Below, in pieces: positions 35,088-46,613 of a DNA stretch of 64,000 bases. This DNA is from Sarocladium kiliense (taxonomy: Eukaryota > Ascomycota > Sordariomycetes > Hypocreales > Sarocladiaceae). Position 1 is the stretch's first letter. The number at the start of each line of letters is the position of its first letter. The stretch lies in NCBI GenBank assembly GCA_030734395.1, contig JAUZTG010000013.1, forward strand, positions 248,001 to 312,000, in the 5' to 3' direction. Position numbers and translations under genes: made by a program. A model generated the notes under the pieces. That model did no database searches and was not told the origin of the DNA. It was given only the letters and a program-made list of their open reading frames with translations.

Positions 35088-36876
35088 ATGTACAGGCCAT
35101 CTAAGTCATCCAAGAGTAAATCCAAGCGTTACGGCGAATATTCGGACTGGGTATGGGAGTCAGATCAGCAATTCTGGTATCGCGTCCGGCAGGATGCCGA
35201 AGGTATGTTCTTGTTCCATAGAACGCCACGTCCTTTGCTGACCAGATCCTTTTAGGAAACCTCGATTACGATTATGGGCCGAGCAGTGGCCAGGAGGTTC
35301 CTCGTACCGGCGATGAGGCTGTAGATGACCTTACACAAGATTATGCCAACCTCGCCCTCCAGACCGATCCTCAAGACTGTAAGTTGGACATAAGCTCCCC
35401 TCCCCACCTTGCCCCAACTGACGAATGTCCTCAAACCACCCAGCTGAATACTCGACAAGTGGCGGCCAAACTGCAGGCAGCACCGGAAGAGGCAGGTCGA
35501 GCAAGTCAAGTAAAGGGAAGGACAAGCGATACGACCGCTACGAGGGTGCGGCGGACGAGCCAAGAGACTCACGCAGGCAGCCAGTCGTGGATGAGGGAAC
35601 TGATTGTGAGTTTCGCCATTCAAGAATCGCCTCAAAAGCTCACCATCTTTGTAATAGACGCATATACCACTGGTGTGGGAGATGCTGGTTACGCAACTGG
35701 AGGTGAGTTGTGTTTCCTGGCGATGAGACCCGGACTTGTCTAACTTTCGCAGATGCCTATTACCAGGAGCCATATCCATCAGGTGAGAGAATCCAATATC
35801 CACAGAGGTTGAGCACCAGGGGGTCCGATCTTAGACTCAGACATGAGGCTACAGAAGCTGACAATCTTGCATATAGGGGCAGGATCATCCTCACGGTCAT
35901 CGGGGGCTTATGCGTCGGCTGATAGCGGATATGCGACGACCGAGGCTGGCTTCGATGCTGCATACGGAGCTTCTGCCACCGCACATGACCCATATGGAGG
36001 TTCAAGTTCTGCTTATGCCGCATACCGTAAGTAAACGAACCCGTTAGTAGCTTGAAGACGTACTGATGGGAGCCAGCTGCGTACGAACCAGGTGACGAGG
36101 ATGGGCGATTAACACCTCGAGCCGGATCGTCCAGTAAAACGTCACATTTGGCGACTGACGTTGAAGCTCTTGACCCGCGTATGTTGCTCCTTAGCCCATA
36201 GATTTGCCGCGTCGAGACTTACCCTCATAGGATACCGGGTCGAGAGATCTGACCGATTCCAGCCTGGAGAGGTACGCATATGTGCTCGCTCATCACGAAG
36301 GGACATGCTGACTGGGGCAACATCAGATCTTCAAGGCCGGATGGGCCGAACCCAAGGGCGCAGCTAACGACATGCTCACGGGTCTGTCGGGAAAGCAAGA
36401 GATCGAAGACACACGAGGAGTGACTTTCATTACGGGCTTTAGAAGGTTCATCGTGGTCGCGAATGACCAGGGCCATGCCACATGCGTGTACGTAACATGT
36501 CATCTTTCTATAATCATCTTGGAGCTGACGCTCGATACACAGTCCGATTCTGTCCTACGGCGGAAAGGCCTGCAAGAAGCATGGAGTCAAGGCAGAGAAG
36601 CACGGCATCATCTACCAGAGAGGCCAGCGACCGAAACTCCTGGACGGGGAGCCAAAGCTGGGATTCCCACCTGTGAAGATGGACATTACGATGGAAGGAG
36701 AAAAGATCTCCAAAGAATCTCGAGTCAACTACTCGAAGCTCGTGACGGTAGAACATAATGTCAAAGTCATGTTCATCGGGACCATTGTGGCGCAGGATTG
36801 GCCGATAGTGCCCGACGCCATCAACCGGTGTTGGGACCAGAAGGATCACCATAAACGCAGCCGCCATCGCAGATGA
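35088..36876 (+). CDS. DUF6590-domain protein with low-complexity Tyr/Gly/Ser-rich N-terminal half
   Basis: Ten exons fit: 35088-35202, 35256-35378, 35444-35605, 35658-35702, 35753-35782, 35877-36026, 36077-36178, 36231-36271, 36327-36487 and 36543-36876, giving 420 aa. The first exon codes the sequence KRYGEYSDWVWESDQQFWYR. Exons 2-7 code a disordered, acidic and Tyr/Gly/Ser-rich segment (GYATTEAGFDAAYGAS, DPYGGSSSAYAAY). The C-terminal domain begins near DPRYRVERSDRFQPGEIFKAGWAEPKG and includes GFRRFIVVANDQGHATCVPI and HGIIYQRGQRP, features of the fungal DUF6590 family, whose function is unknown. Introns 1-7 are all phase 1, so exons 2-7 can each be skipped without loss of frame. Confidence 0.82.
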
Positions 36877-38043
36877 GGCATGGCCATGTTCCTGGTCTCG
36901 ACGACCCCAACGTTTTATTACACTGCAGGACTTGCTTCCTGCATCCTGTTCTATGCTACCATTTCCTCGGAGAGGTGGCAAGGAATTATACGTTTCTGGT
37001 TCTCTGAGCAGACTTGTAAAGTCTGTTGGAGAAGCCTACATCGTCAGCGACGCTGAGACTCAATCCGTTAAGCGGAGTGCAGAGTTAGCCCAGATCAGCT
37101 GACTCGAGGCAGAGTGGTGCCGGAGTGGTAGAGGTGATGAGATTGTCTAGGCCGGTGATGGCAGTTGCTTGGTCGGGGTTAGGCAGAGGGGTACGTTGCA
37201 GCAAGCAGGCTGATGTGGGCAAAGACAGCGTTGTCAAACTTGCAAATGCAGGACAGCAACCAGTCTTGGAAACACGGAATTAATGATGGGATGATTACAG
37301 GTATACTAGCTGGGGCAATGTACTTGAGCGGAGGATCTCCTAGCGTTTTCTGGTCGCGTTCGTCCTTCCCACCCACCATGATAGACTCGTTCGCAACGGC
37401 CAAATGGTACTTATCTTCGCGCCTAGGTCTGATTTGCCTAAAGGCTGGAGGCGGGCCCTGGGTTTCCAGGGGTTACCACAGATCATCTTCACCAGACCGC
37501 AGATGCCCGATCTGTGCACACTTTGCTGGCCTAGGAGAATTGCTTGATCCGTCAGCCTGGGACGTCTTCTGTATCCTATCTAGTGGTGGCGTGCGATGCG
37601 TCGGCTCCTGCTGTGCCTCGGCATCTCCACCCCCCAACTCCAGGCGATAGCTGTGCCGAGCAGGGCGGGGGAAGCATGCATCATTGGGGGAGGGACCAGC
37701 CCCAAGAAAGACCCCCGTCAGTGCTGAACATCCGCTCGCCGCCGTGTTCAACAGTACATAGGATTGACGATCCCCGACCCTTTTACAAATTTGGATTTCT
37801 TCAACTTCAACGACAATTGAATATCTCTGGACCCGACTCTCGACAGTGCCCGAGTCTTGCTGACGCCTCCATCTACAGCTTCTCGCTTTTCATCGAGTCG
37901 ATCTTCTAATCTAAGGGCTGACAGGCATTCTGCACCTGGAGCTGTCTCACACTCCCCCACGCCGCATCACGACCAAAGATTTGGAAGCTGACAATCCCTG
38001 CATCTGTTCCGGAACTTCCATTTTGCAGTCTCCAATCGCAATA
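36877..38043. other. Intergenic region
   Basis: This 1.2-kb region between two rightward genes has only short frames. It ends in a CT-rich leader before the short-chain dehydrogenase start. Nothing else was recognised. Confidence 0.5.
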
Positions 38044-38970
38044 ATGGCTGAGCTTGTCGACTTCCCGTCACTCTTCTCTCTCAAGGGCAAGGTCGCCGTC
38101 GTCACCGGCGGCTCCCGTGGCCTCGGTCTCTCAGCCGCCTCTGCGTTCGTCTCTGTCCTCGCTGCCTTGATAAGGGGGCTTACTAATTTTGCCTCTTTTA
38201 GATTCCTTCAAGCCGGAGCCAGCATCGTCTTCGTTTCCTCTCGCAAAGCTTCTGCCTGTGATGAGGCCGCTGCTGCTCTCAACCGCCAACCTAACCTTCA
38301 GCCCGGTGCAAAGGCCATCTCGGCTCCAGCTGATTCGTCGACCCCGGAAGGTGTCAAGAAGCTTTTGGAGCAGGTCAAGAAGCACACTGATCACGTTGAC
38401 ATTCTCCTCGCCAACGCTGGTGCCACCTGGGGTGCTCCCTTCGATGAGCACCCGGATTCGGCCTTCTCCAAGGTCATGGACCTGAATGTCAACTCCGTCT
38501 TCACTACCGTCCGCGAGTTTGCTCCTTTGCTTGAGAAGCGCGCTACGATTGAGGACCCATCTCGAGTCCTTGTCACAGCCAGTGTCGCTGGCCTCGGCGT
38601 CGGTATGCTCGGCTCGACCGCCACATTCGGCTACTCAGCCAGTAAAGCCGCTGCCATCAGCCTCTCCCGGAACCTAGCCATCGACCTCGCTCCGAGGCAC
38701 ATGACTGTGAACGCTATCTGCCCAGGCTTCTTCCCAACCAAGATGACCAAGGGCACCCTTGATGCTGCAGGCATGGATGTTATGGCGGCGGGGAACCCAC
38801 AGGGCAGACTGGGCAGGGCAGAGGACTTCGCGGGCGCAGTGGTGTATCTCTGCAGTAGAGCTGGTTCGCACGTCAATGCTGAAGCCTTGGCGATCGATGG
38901 TGGTGCTCAGTGGGCGAGGGGTGAGCTGATGAACTCGAGTGGACAGGCATCTCTGACTTCTAAGATGTGA
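38044..38970 (+). CDS. Short-chain dehydrogenase/reductase
   Basis: This is an NAD(P)-dependent oxidoreductase of the classical SDR type. Exons are 38044-38144 and 38202-38970 (289 aa). The cofactor motif VVTGGSRGLGLSAASAF, the NAG motif in ILLANAGATWG, the catalytic Ser in LVTASVAGLG and the YSASK catalytic pair are all present, followed by the usual NAICPGFFPTKM. The 57-nt intron is a multiple of three and free of in-frame stops, so it reads through in frame; I place it because removing it restores SAFLQAGAS exactly and because it has a CTTACTAAT-like branch point and a TTTTAG acceptor. The sequence resembles the gluconate 5-dehydrogenase-like or rhamnolipid-reductase-like fungal SDRs. Substrate and compartment are not evident; there is no signal peptide. 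Confidence 0.88.
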   Translation: MAELVDFPSLFSLKGKVAVVTGGSRGLGLSAASAFVSVLAALIRGLTNFASFRFLQAGASIVFVSSRKASACDEAAAALNRQPNLQPGAKAISAPADSSTPEGVKKLLEQVKKHTDHVDILLANAGATWGAPFDEHPDSAFSKVMDLNVNSVFTTVREFAPLLEKRATIEDPSRVLVTASVAGLGVGMLGSTATFGYSASKAAAISLSRNLAIDLAPRHMTVNAICPGFFPTKMTKGTLDAAGMDVMAAGNPQGRLGRAEDFAGAVVYLCSRAGSHVNAEALAIDGGAQWARGELMNSSGQASLTSKM

Positions 38971-39166
38971 GAAAGCCTCAAAGAAAAATTCGAAACGAAT
39001 GGCAGGGTGTCGTGTAGGACTACAGAGCTGATCCGGGAGAGGGAATTTGCATGTAGATAGCTGAGGAATGCCAAGAGCTGTCATGCTTCTGCTTTTATTC
39101 TCCTCTAGAGAGTCTATATCAATGCTGTGTGTATGAGCAAACACTTTTTGCTGACAATGCCCGTCT

Positions 39167-40494
39167 CTAGCGCATTACCTCAAAAGAGTTCTGTACTTCT
39201 CCACTTTTCGACGCCTTCGCATCAGCTGGCTTCCTAGCCAGCCACGCTGTCCCTCTGTATGTGTTCAACAACATGCTATCTCTATCCTGGATGTATGGCG
39301 TCTCAAGATTCGTCTCCATCCACTCGACACCGAATCCGATCCTCTCTACTAATGCCATGACTTCATCATTCGTCAACTCGAAGCTCCCAGGATCAGCGAT
39401 TCCAGATGAATTCCGCAGGTCGTGGACCCCATCGCCATCATCGTCACCACCGTTGCTACCTGGAGGGTTGTTCTCGAAATGCCAGAGGAGCGGGCCCACA
39501 TTGACAAGAATGCCACCCGGACGGAGGACTTTGTAGATGACTTCGAGGTAGCGGATGAGGTTGGGAGCGGTGTCAAGAAAGAAGACACTGGCGACCGCGT
39601 CGCGAGTATTGTGTTGGGATTCATCGCCGTAAAGACAGAGGAAGTCGGCAGCGCACATGTTCATGGTGCCTTTGTTGGGGGTGTTGGCAAGAAGAGTACC
39701 AGCATGGACATCTGGGACGGCGTAGCCGCGGAGGTGGTTCTCTCGGGTTGTGTGGTTGGAGAAGGTGTGTACCCAGGGGTAGATAGTATGCTGGCTTGCG
39801 GCTGAGCAATTGTTGAGGATATATGCCGATGCAAGTAGCTGGTGGTAGGAGATCTCGTTGCCCTCGACGTCGAAACCCCGAAGGCAAAGCTCAAGAACGA
39901 GGCGCCCGAGTCCAGCCCCTGGAACGAGCACATTCAACGCTTCCCCCGGACTGCGAGCTTGCTGAGAGTCCAAAGCACGGAAAACAGGCGCATAACACAG
40001 GTCTCTTTCTCTCTTGCCGTCCTCTGTCCAGTCGCGGTAGAACTGCCGCAGGGTACTTCGTGCCTTGTCGATGTCTGAGTGCTTAGCCACACCAGCCCAC
40101 TCTCGTGGCATACTGGGTGGCTCGCCGTTCTGCCGGGGAACCAGACGGGTGAAAGACTCCAAGCCGCAAGTCAGAATGGCGCGGGAGAGGTCGGCGTTGG
40201 AGTCTATGGCGGCATCAGCTTTGTCGAGAGTGTCGAGGTAGGAAAAGGGGGCCTCGGACAGCATCTTCCAGTGGTCGTTGGGGAGGGCGTAGAAGGATTG
40301 GCGCCGGAGATGGGTGACGTTGAAATGAGCGACTTTGGCATATTGACTGATTTGAAGACCCTTAGTCACTTGAGAGAGGTACGCAAGTGGTGAGGGAGGA
40401 CCTACGCGTAAGAGTCGAGGGCTGAGAAGATGACCCTGGTCTCCTCGGGGTCGTCCTCTTGCTCTTCCCACTCGTTCCAGACTGGTTCCGACAT
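39167..40494 (-). CDS. Carnosine N-methyltransferase family protein (N2227-like)
   Basis: This is a SAM-dependent methyltransferase of the carnosine N-methyltransferase (UPF0586/C9orf41, yeast YNL092W) family. Exons are 40494-40406 and 40346-39167 (422 aa). The start ATG gives MSEPVWNEWEEQEDDPEET. The SAM-binding block is LNVLVPGAGLGRLVLELCLR with the acidic EGNE after it; the family block RDWTEDGKRERD and the C-terminal VFFLDTAPNLIRYLEVIYK, RPGGILVNVGPLLWHF and RGTAWLARK are clear. The C-terminal half contains a short Gly/Asp-rich insertion (GSNGGDDDGDG). In animals the enzyme makes anserine from carnosine; in fungi, which lack carnosine, the true substrate is unknown. The frame continues upstream of the intron boundary to 40810, but that part is intron and promoter. 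It converges on the SDR gene with a 196-bp gap. Confidence 0.9.
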
Positions 40495-42353
40495 GGTGAA
40501 GAGAGCCAGTCAGTAGTCTAACGTTGAAATACGAGATCTGTATCGACCGCGGTGTGAGTCCAGAGAGTCTAACACGCAAAACAAACACTGGAAGTCTAAA
40601 CTGTCGGAAACATAGTAGCTGGAGACAGTTCAAGAAGTGAGAAGTGAGAAGTGAGAGATGAGTGGGATAAGACCAGCACAGAGGTTGACAATGTGTCTGA
40701 CAAGGCCACTCCGTCAACAAGTCAAGGTAAACACGCAAGCCACGCCCTTGACGAGTGTCTATCGGTTTGAGCGTGGGAGCGAGCGGAGGGGCTGGCTGGT
40801 CTATCTTCACCTGATCATGAACTGTCCTGTTTGTGGCTGTTCAAAACTGATCGTGTTGAGGGGCATGCACACGATGGGGCTCGACTTGGTGCCGGAGTTG
40901 TGCTCCTTAGTGAGCCGCAAGCCCCGGCAAGATGCGCTAATGCGCTCTGTTCCAGGGGTTTCCAGCACCTGGAGCCTCACACCCAACGCCAAATGCCGGG
41001 CCCATCTCAGCGGTTTCCAGAGGGCTCGACTTCAAAGCTGAGCTGAACTGGTCGGCGTCATCATGTGACTTTTAGAGTATCTCAGGTCCATTCATTAGGA
41101 CTGATGGTCTCTCGCATACACTTGAGCAAAGGTTCGTCTGCCGTTCCATTCCAGTTGAACTCTGCATGCGAGCTCCCCAAGAGGTATTCGCTATATAAAG
41201 GTGCCCTGTGTGGCAAAATCTCGAGAGCGAAACCCTGCTTTCCATTTGAGAAATAGGAATCTTGGCGATCTGCACTTGTCAAGTCGCTCTCCCACCTGGA
41301 CTAAGCCGCGTTTGTCACAACCCCAGGTCTCGATGTCATGGCATGAGTGAAGTGCCGTCACTCTGTTCGGAATCTACCGAAGTCAGACCAATGTGCACCT
41401 TCACTAGTTAAAGCGTCCCTTGGATGGCGAAACGAAAGTGAAAATGCTGGTGCACAAATACCTTGTGCCTATAATCCACACAAAAACGCTGAAACGGAGT
41501 CTAAATGGAGGCTAGCAACGGCTTTCACCGGCCTACTACGCTAGTGGTGTGTTGTAGTGTTCAGGTACCCACGTCGTCATAGTGCGTTTTAATGCAGGAG
41601 CCTCATTGCGTTCAACTCGATGGGACTTTAGATAGCGTCTAGAAGCATATATCTTCAGCGTCTGCGATCTATATGCGTCTGCGACAGACCGCGGCACGTC
41701 CTGTCGAATCAGGCCGGTTGCGGTCATCCAGCATCACCCAGCCTTAAAGAACTGTTGAATGAGCTACCTCCAGCGGGGCAGCTGCGGCTTAGAGCCACTG
41801 AGCTTCTAGACCACCTACCACACAAACAAAAATGTGCCGACTCATCCATTTCTTGACACATCGCAATCGCCGTGAGCACTGATCACGAACAGGGCCGAGT
41901 CCGGGATCCACGCGGAGCTATACCCCTAAGTGCAGGTCCGAAGCCACGGTGCTGGGCTTCCGGAGCTCCGCGAGGCGAGATGCTTAAGACGGTGAACCTG
42001 CCAATGGCTGCGCAGCTACAGCCAAAAGTAAGTCACTATCGGTAGCCTTTGTCTCTGCCGCATTCCACGCTCGCCCTTCACATGATGGATGCAAGCAGCA
42101 GATATGACCACCGACTCTCGTCACCCTATTTATTTAGTCCCGCCTGTCACCCACATCTCCCTCCATCTTGTCTGATCTGTCCTTCTTGCTAACCTTGATC
42201 GCTTCCTACTCGCAAATTTTCGATTTCGATCTCGAGCAGACCTGAGCCACTACCCCAAAAACTTCGTTTGCTGCCCCTCTGATCGTCCGTGCAGCGCGTG
42301 TTGGAGTAACCCCGCGGCTGCCAGGGTCCCCCACCTCTTTCTTCAACTTCATC
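40495..42353. other. 1.9-kb divergent promoter region of methyltransferase and arginase
   Basis: No supported gene is present. Near 42120 a CTATTTATTTAG stretch could act as a TATA element for arginase, and the 150 bases before the arginase start are CT-rich. A short upstream frame opens at 42082 (ATGATGGATG) and closes before the arginase ATG; whether it is transcribed is unknown. Confidence 0.45.
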
Positions 42354-43420
42354 ATGTCACAGTTCACGAGTATGGTGGACAGCAAGTTCCTTGACCACCC
42401 TCAGGAGCTTGGTGTCGTTGCTGTTGGCTTCTCTGGAGGCCAGGTACGTTTGCAGCTTCCAAACTCCCGAAAACCCTCGGTGGTGCCAATTGATCGAGTC
42501 ACTAACGCTAGGCGTAGCCCAAGAAAGGCGTGGATGCTGGTCCCGATGTCTTGATCCAGGCAGGGCTTCTCACCCAGCTTCGTGAGGAGCTAGGTTACAA
42601 ACTGCACGGCCATGACTCGGTGCACCTCTACTCCGAGCTCACCCCAGCCTCCGACCCTCCGTACCGGAACATGAAGAACCCACGCACCGTTTCCGCCGTG
42701 ACGCGACAGATCTCCGCGCAGACGTACGAGCACTCGGCTGCCGGGCGCATGACTCTCACGCTGGGTGGCGACCACAGCATTGCCATCGGCACCATCTCTG
42801 GCACGGCCAAAGCCACCCGTGAACGCCTCGGCCGAGAGATCGCCGTCATCTGGGTTGACGCACACGCTGACATCAATACTCCTGAGGGCAGCGATAGCGG
42901 AAACGTGCATGGCATGCCTGTGTCCTTCCTGACTGGACTGTCAAAGGAGGACAGCAGCAATCAAGAGTGTTTCGGCTGGATCGAGGATGACATGCGCATC
43001 AGCGTCAAGAAGCTCGTCTACATCGGCCTGCGCGACGTCGACGCGGCCGAGAAGCGAATCCTGCGCGAGAATGGCATCAAGGCCTTCAGCATGTTCGACA
43101 TTGACAGGCATGGCATCGGCAGGGTGATGGAGATGGCCCTCGGACACATTGGCACAGACACACCAATCCATCTGTCCTTCGACGTCGACGCGCTGGACCC
43201 CATGTGGGCGCCTAGTACTGGAACACCAGTGCGTGGCGGGCTGACGCTTCGTGAGGGCGACTACATCTGCGAATGTGTGCACGAGACGGGCAGTCTGATC
43301 GCGGTTGACTTGGTGGAGGTCAACCCGAAGCTGGCGACCAAGGAGGACATCGGTGCTAACGAGACTATCCGAGCCGGTTGCTCGTTGGTTCGTTGCGCTC
43401 TGGGAGAGTCATTGCTGTAA
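42354..43420 (+). CDS. Arginase
   Basis: This enzyme hydrolyses L-arginine to ornithine and urea in the cytosol, as the first step of arginine catabolism (yeast CAR1, Aspergillus agaA). Exons are 42354-42443 and 42518-43420 (330 aa). The dinuclear manganese ligands are present in GGDHSIAIG, WVDAHADINTP and LSFDVDALDP. The loop GNVHGMPVSFLTGL and the tail block EVNPKLATKEDIGANETIRAG are typical of arginase rather than agmatinase. The intron lies after residue 30 (GFSGGQ), a position shared with other fungal arginase genes as far as I recall. All catalytic residues are intact. Confidence 0.95.
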
Positions 43421-44727
43421 GGGTAGCTAGGTACTATAAAAGAATGGCGCTGTGCTCGACGAATGAGCATTCTATGCGCACAGGAGGCCAATAGTCTGAA
43501 GAGGGGTCGCGTGCAAAGAGCATGCCTTACAGTAACTACTTAACAATACGAGCAATGTGCAAAATGCTGATCTGGGAGGTACCATTCACAGTCATTGTGT
43601 GTCTTTGTATCTCCGTCGTCGGGTGGTAAATTGTAATTAGAGCTGTTCCGCCAAGAGTAGACAGGGCGGGAATGGCGCTAAATGTCTTGGTTGCCCGGTC
43701 AGCTTCGTCATGGGCAGCTGCCATACCCGCCCCTGTACCCCGCCACATTGTGCAATGGAATGCGGTAACATGTTGCAAAAGCAGAATCGGATTGAAGAAT
43801 AGCATTATGATAGGATTAACAATCCTTCAAGTACACGCATAGGAATCACGGAATAAAGATGCCTGGTTTATTAATTGTTGCGGCTGAACTCTCAAATCAC
43901 CGGTGCAGCTTGGGTGTGTCTTGATATTAGGCGCTGTGAGACTCCAGCTAATCAGCAACCGTTACATCAACACACCAGGTGCTCACAACCTGTAGCGCTC
44001 TCCCGGGTTCTCCCATAAACACCAAACCTCCACGGGCAGCATCCGTCCTCAGTGCCATCGCAACTCCTCAATTCCTCGTCATCTGACCGCTCGGCACCGA
44101 ATCTCGCTCTCTCCAGGCCCTGGAGTCGACAAGATTTGTGTAAGGCATCACCGCCAAGTCCAGCACAGCTCGCAGCTCGCAGCTCCCAACGATCAAAGCC
44201 AACTCCATCGTCTCCGCCCAGCATCACCGCTTCGACGGGCATCGAGCCAGATATCCATAGAATTTTCGACCATTCGTCAGACAGCATTTGACCGCTGAAG
44301 CTTGCGACCTCATTACTCCCGGGCAATTCGGGCACGCTCGCAGGCTCTGCCACGCGATACTGTACAACTCACCTCTGGATCCCAGTGGGGGGGTTTTTTT
44401 TTTGGGCTGCTGTTTGCCCAAGGTTGGGCTTTGCGACACGGCGCCGTCACAATCCACTGTCGACGCTCCTACAAGCGTTCAGTCAAAGAGGTCCCGCAAG
44501 CTTGCCGTGTATCGAGTTTCGAGATACTATAAAGGCGCCTGGTGCCACATTGCAATAAGACGCAGATCGCCGAACCCGTCACGCATCGATCGAGGGCAAT
44601 CCCGACCTCCGTGCCCAGCTAGGCCCGCCACTCACGGTTCGCATAGGCGACGAGAGACATCGAAATCGATCCCCCAACATCCTCATTTCCTACAGAGGAC
44701 GCGCTTTGCCCGCGCTGAGCCACAACC
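43421..44727. other. 1.3-kb intergenic region with G7T10 run
   Basis: This region lies between arginase and the four-TM protein gene, both rightward. It contains only short frames and a G7T10 junction at 44387-44403, about 325 bp before the next start. The last 150 bases are Pro/Arg-codon-like CT/CG-rich leader without a supported frame. Confidence 0.45.
44387..44403. repeat. G7T10 homopolymer junction
   Basis: Seven G are followed directly by ten T. A T-run at this distance could act as a nucleosome-excluding promoter element for the gene starting at 44728. The length may be unreliable. Confidence 0.7.
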
Positions 44728-45434
44728 ATGGCGGCCACATCCATGATGAGTGGCAGCGACTACACGTACGAACGGCGTACAGCACACGTCCGCACTTACA
44801 ACTGGCCACCCTTCTATCTCAATCTCTGGATCTTCGTGATGCTGCTGGCATCAGGAAGCATAATGGGCGTCTTTGCGATATTTATCCAAACTCAAGAGCG
44901 ACTCAATCTTGGGATCCCATGGTACGGCGGAATCAGCCTCCCTAACACAAACACTGCAAGAGGATTTGGACTGACCCATCACTCTCCAGGTATTTTCCTT
45001 ACTTCATCGCCGTTACAGCCCATACGATGGTCTTCATCTTCGGCCTATTTTGGCTTATATACAATCGTCGCTTGCTGCCGGCCATAGTCATGATTGGTGC
45101 CTTCATGCTCTTCGTTCTTTGGATGGTCGGCTTGGTAGTGACCTCGGTCGAGCTCTGGGGTCCGTCTGGGTCTGTTAATGGGGTGTGCAATATGCAGGTT
45201 TTCAACAAGAATCCCACGGGCCCGACGGAGGCGACGCTGGCCTGGATGCAGCAGAAGAACATCTGTGAGTGCTAACCAAGCGTCCCATGTCGCATACTCT
45301 TTACCGTGGCAGTAGACTAATCAATGCTGTTTTTAGGTGAATCATGGCGACTCGTTTTCGCCATGGCACTCCTCGGAGTAGTCTTCCTTGTCTGGATCAT
45401 GATGATGTCCTATCAGGTCTTCGTCATGTCATAA
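44728..45434 (+). CDS. Four-transmembrane protein of unknown function, 188 aa
   Basis: Exons are 44728-44921, 44990-45264 and 45337-45434, with consistent phases. The product has four hydrophobic segments: LWIFVMLLASGSIMGVFAIF, FIAVTAHTMVFIFGLFWLIY, VMIGAFMLFVLWMVGLVV and FAMALLGVVFLVWIMMMSY. A loop of about 40 residues between TM3 and TM4 contains two Cys (GVCNMQVF and the Cys at the last exon junction) that could form a disulphide outside the cytosol. The N-terminus (MAATSMMSGSDYTYERRTAH) is hydrophilic. The layout recalls MARVEL-like or small tetraspan membrane proteins, and I recall homologues annotated only as hypothetical in ascomycetes. Function unknown. Confidence 0.75.
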
Positions 45435-46613
45435 CATAGGTATCGAATGGCGCAGAGGAACTTGGCTCGCTGCAGTATGTCAGCTACCATTCTAGGCTCC
45501 CAGCAGGAGATACGATGACGTGTTTGGTGATTTTCAGAATGCTTTTCGATTTTTTGCATGTGATGGCGTTGTGGCAGGAAGATATCTACTGTTGGGAAGC
45601 ATTTTCGTGTACCATTCTCGTGGCGGCACTGTCCTACTACAATAATTGGACGATTGCGCCTTCAGGCGCCTTCATGATTGGCAACCTATGGTACCTTTGG
45701 GTTTCGGGGCTGCGCGTCAAGCTCCGTCGTGTCCCCTCTTGTGTGAAGATAAGCATTCGCCCAGAATGCATGCCGTGTCGTGCAGGAGCTAGAACTGGGC
45801 TAATCATGCATCCCACATCCTCTGGCGCCATATTTCAGCTGGCAATGCAAGATGCGCGACGTGGGCCCGAGGTTCTCGACCAAGCCAACAGCGGGTTCAG
45901 TCCAGCCTCCAATGCGCACTACAGCATGGATCCAGGCCGATGGTCTCACTCGTGAAATTGCCAGTAGCTAACTGGGAGGCAGCCTAGGTGGCGCAATGTC
46001 CAGCAACCCCTCTGAATCAGTTCGAACCGCTCTTGTCTAGCAACGCCAGCAGATGGCCAGGTCATTTTGGCTTTGCCAAAGCGAAGCGGATTCCCATATC
46101 AGTATTCCATGATGCCGTCACTGATGCCCTGGTCGACCGTGGTCAGACGCAAACATCAAACCCTTGGTGCAAGTTGCGCTAGAAACAGGTTATTCCCCCA
46201 AAGCTCAGCGGGGAGCTGTGACGTAGTCGAATGACCCCGCTCTCAAGGTCCATTCCAGCCAACGGCATCTGTAAAGGATCTACGAGAATGGAGGCGGAAG
46301 TGAGGGGCACGGCACGCTTGTCTCACAGCTGTTCCCGTACTAGCAAAGCCGGCAGACGGTGAGCCCGACGCCAGCTTGAGCTGGTGCCCCTGAGGCAGGG
46401 TAGGACAACCTCAGCCGGCTATGGCGGGACAAGATGCTGTGTGGCAGACGCCGACTCCATCTTCCCGTGAACTCTACCGCGTTCAGCAAGAGGGGTCGTT
46501 GCCCATTGTATAAGAAGGAGTCGCCCCCCTTTTTTGGCAAGGGAGCTCTCCTAACCTTAACAATATTCCCAAGAGCTGATCATCAAAGTTCGTCATTTAC
46601 AACTATCTCAATC
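45435..46613. other. 1.2-kb intergenic region with stress-element-like motifs
   Basis: No supported gene is present; a 146-codon frame at 45515-45955 has no features of interest. Upstream of the small protein gene, four STRE pentamers (AGGGG or CCCCT, near 46006, 46301, 46386 and 46490) occur within about 610 bp, and TGTATAAGAA near 46505 may be a TATA element. The pentamers are short, so their number is only a weak hint. Confidence 0.4.

Noticed and set aside
33760..35104. Overlapping frames of 194 and 262 codons upstream of the DUF6590 gene
   Set aside because: Both are in a CT-rich leader region, have low complexity and no motifs, and one overlaps the well-supported DUF6590 start in another frame.
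45515..45955. 146-codon frame after the four-TM gene
   Set aside because: It has no start context, domain or splice partner and probably lies in the 3' UTR of the preceding gene.
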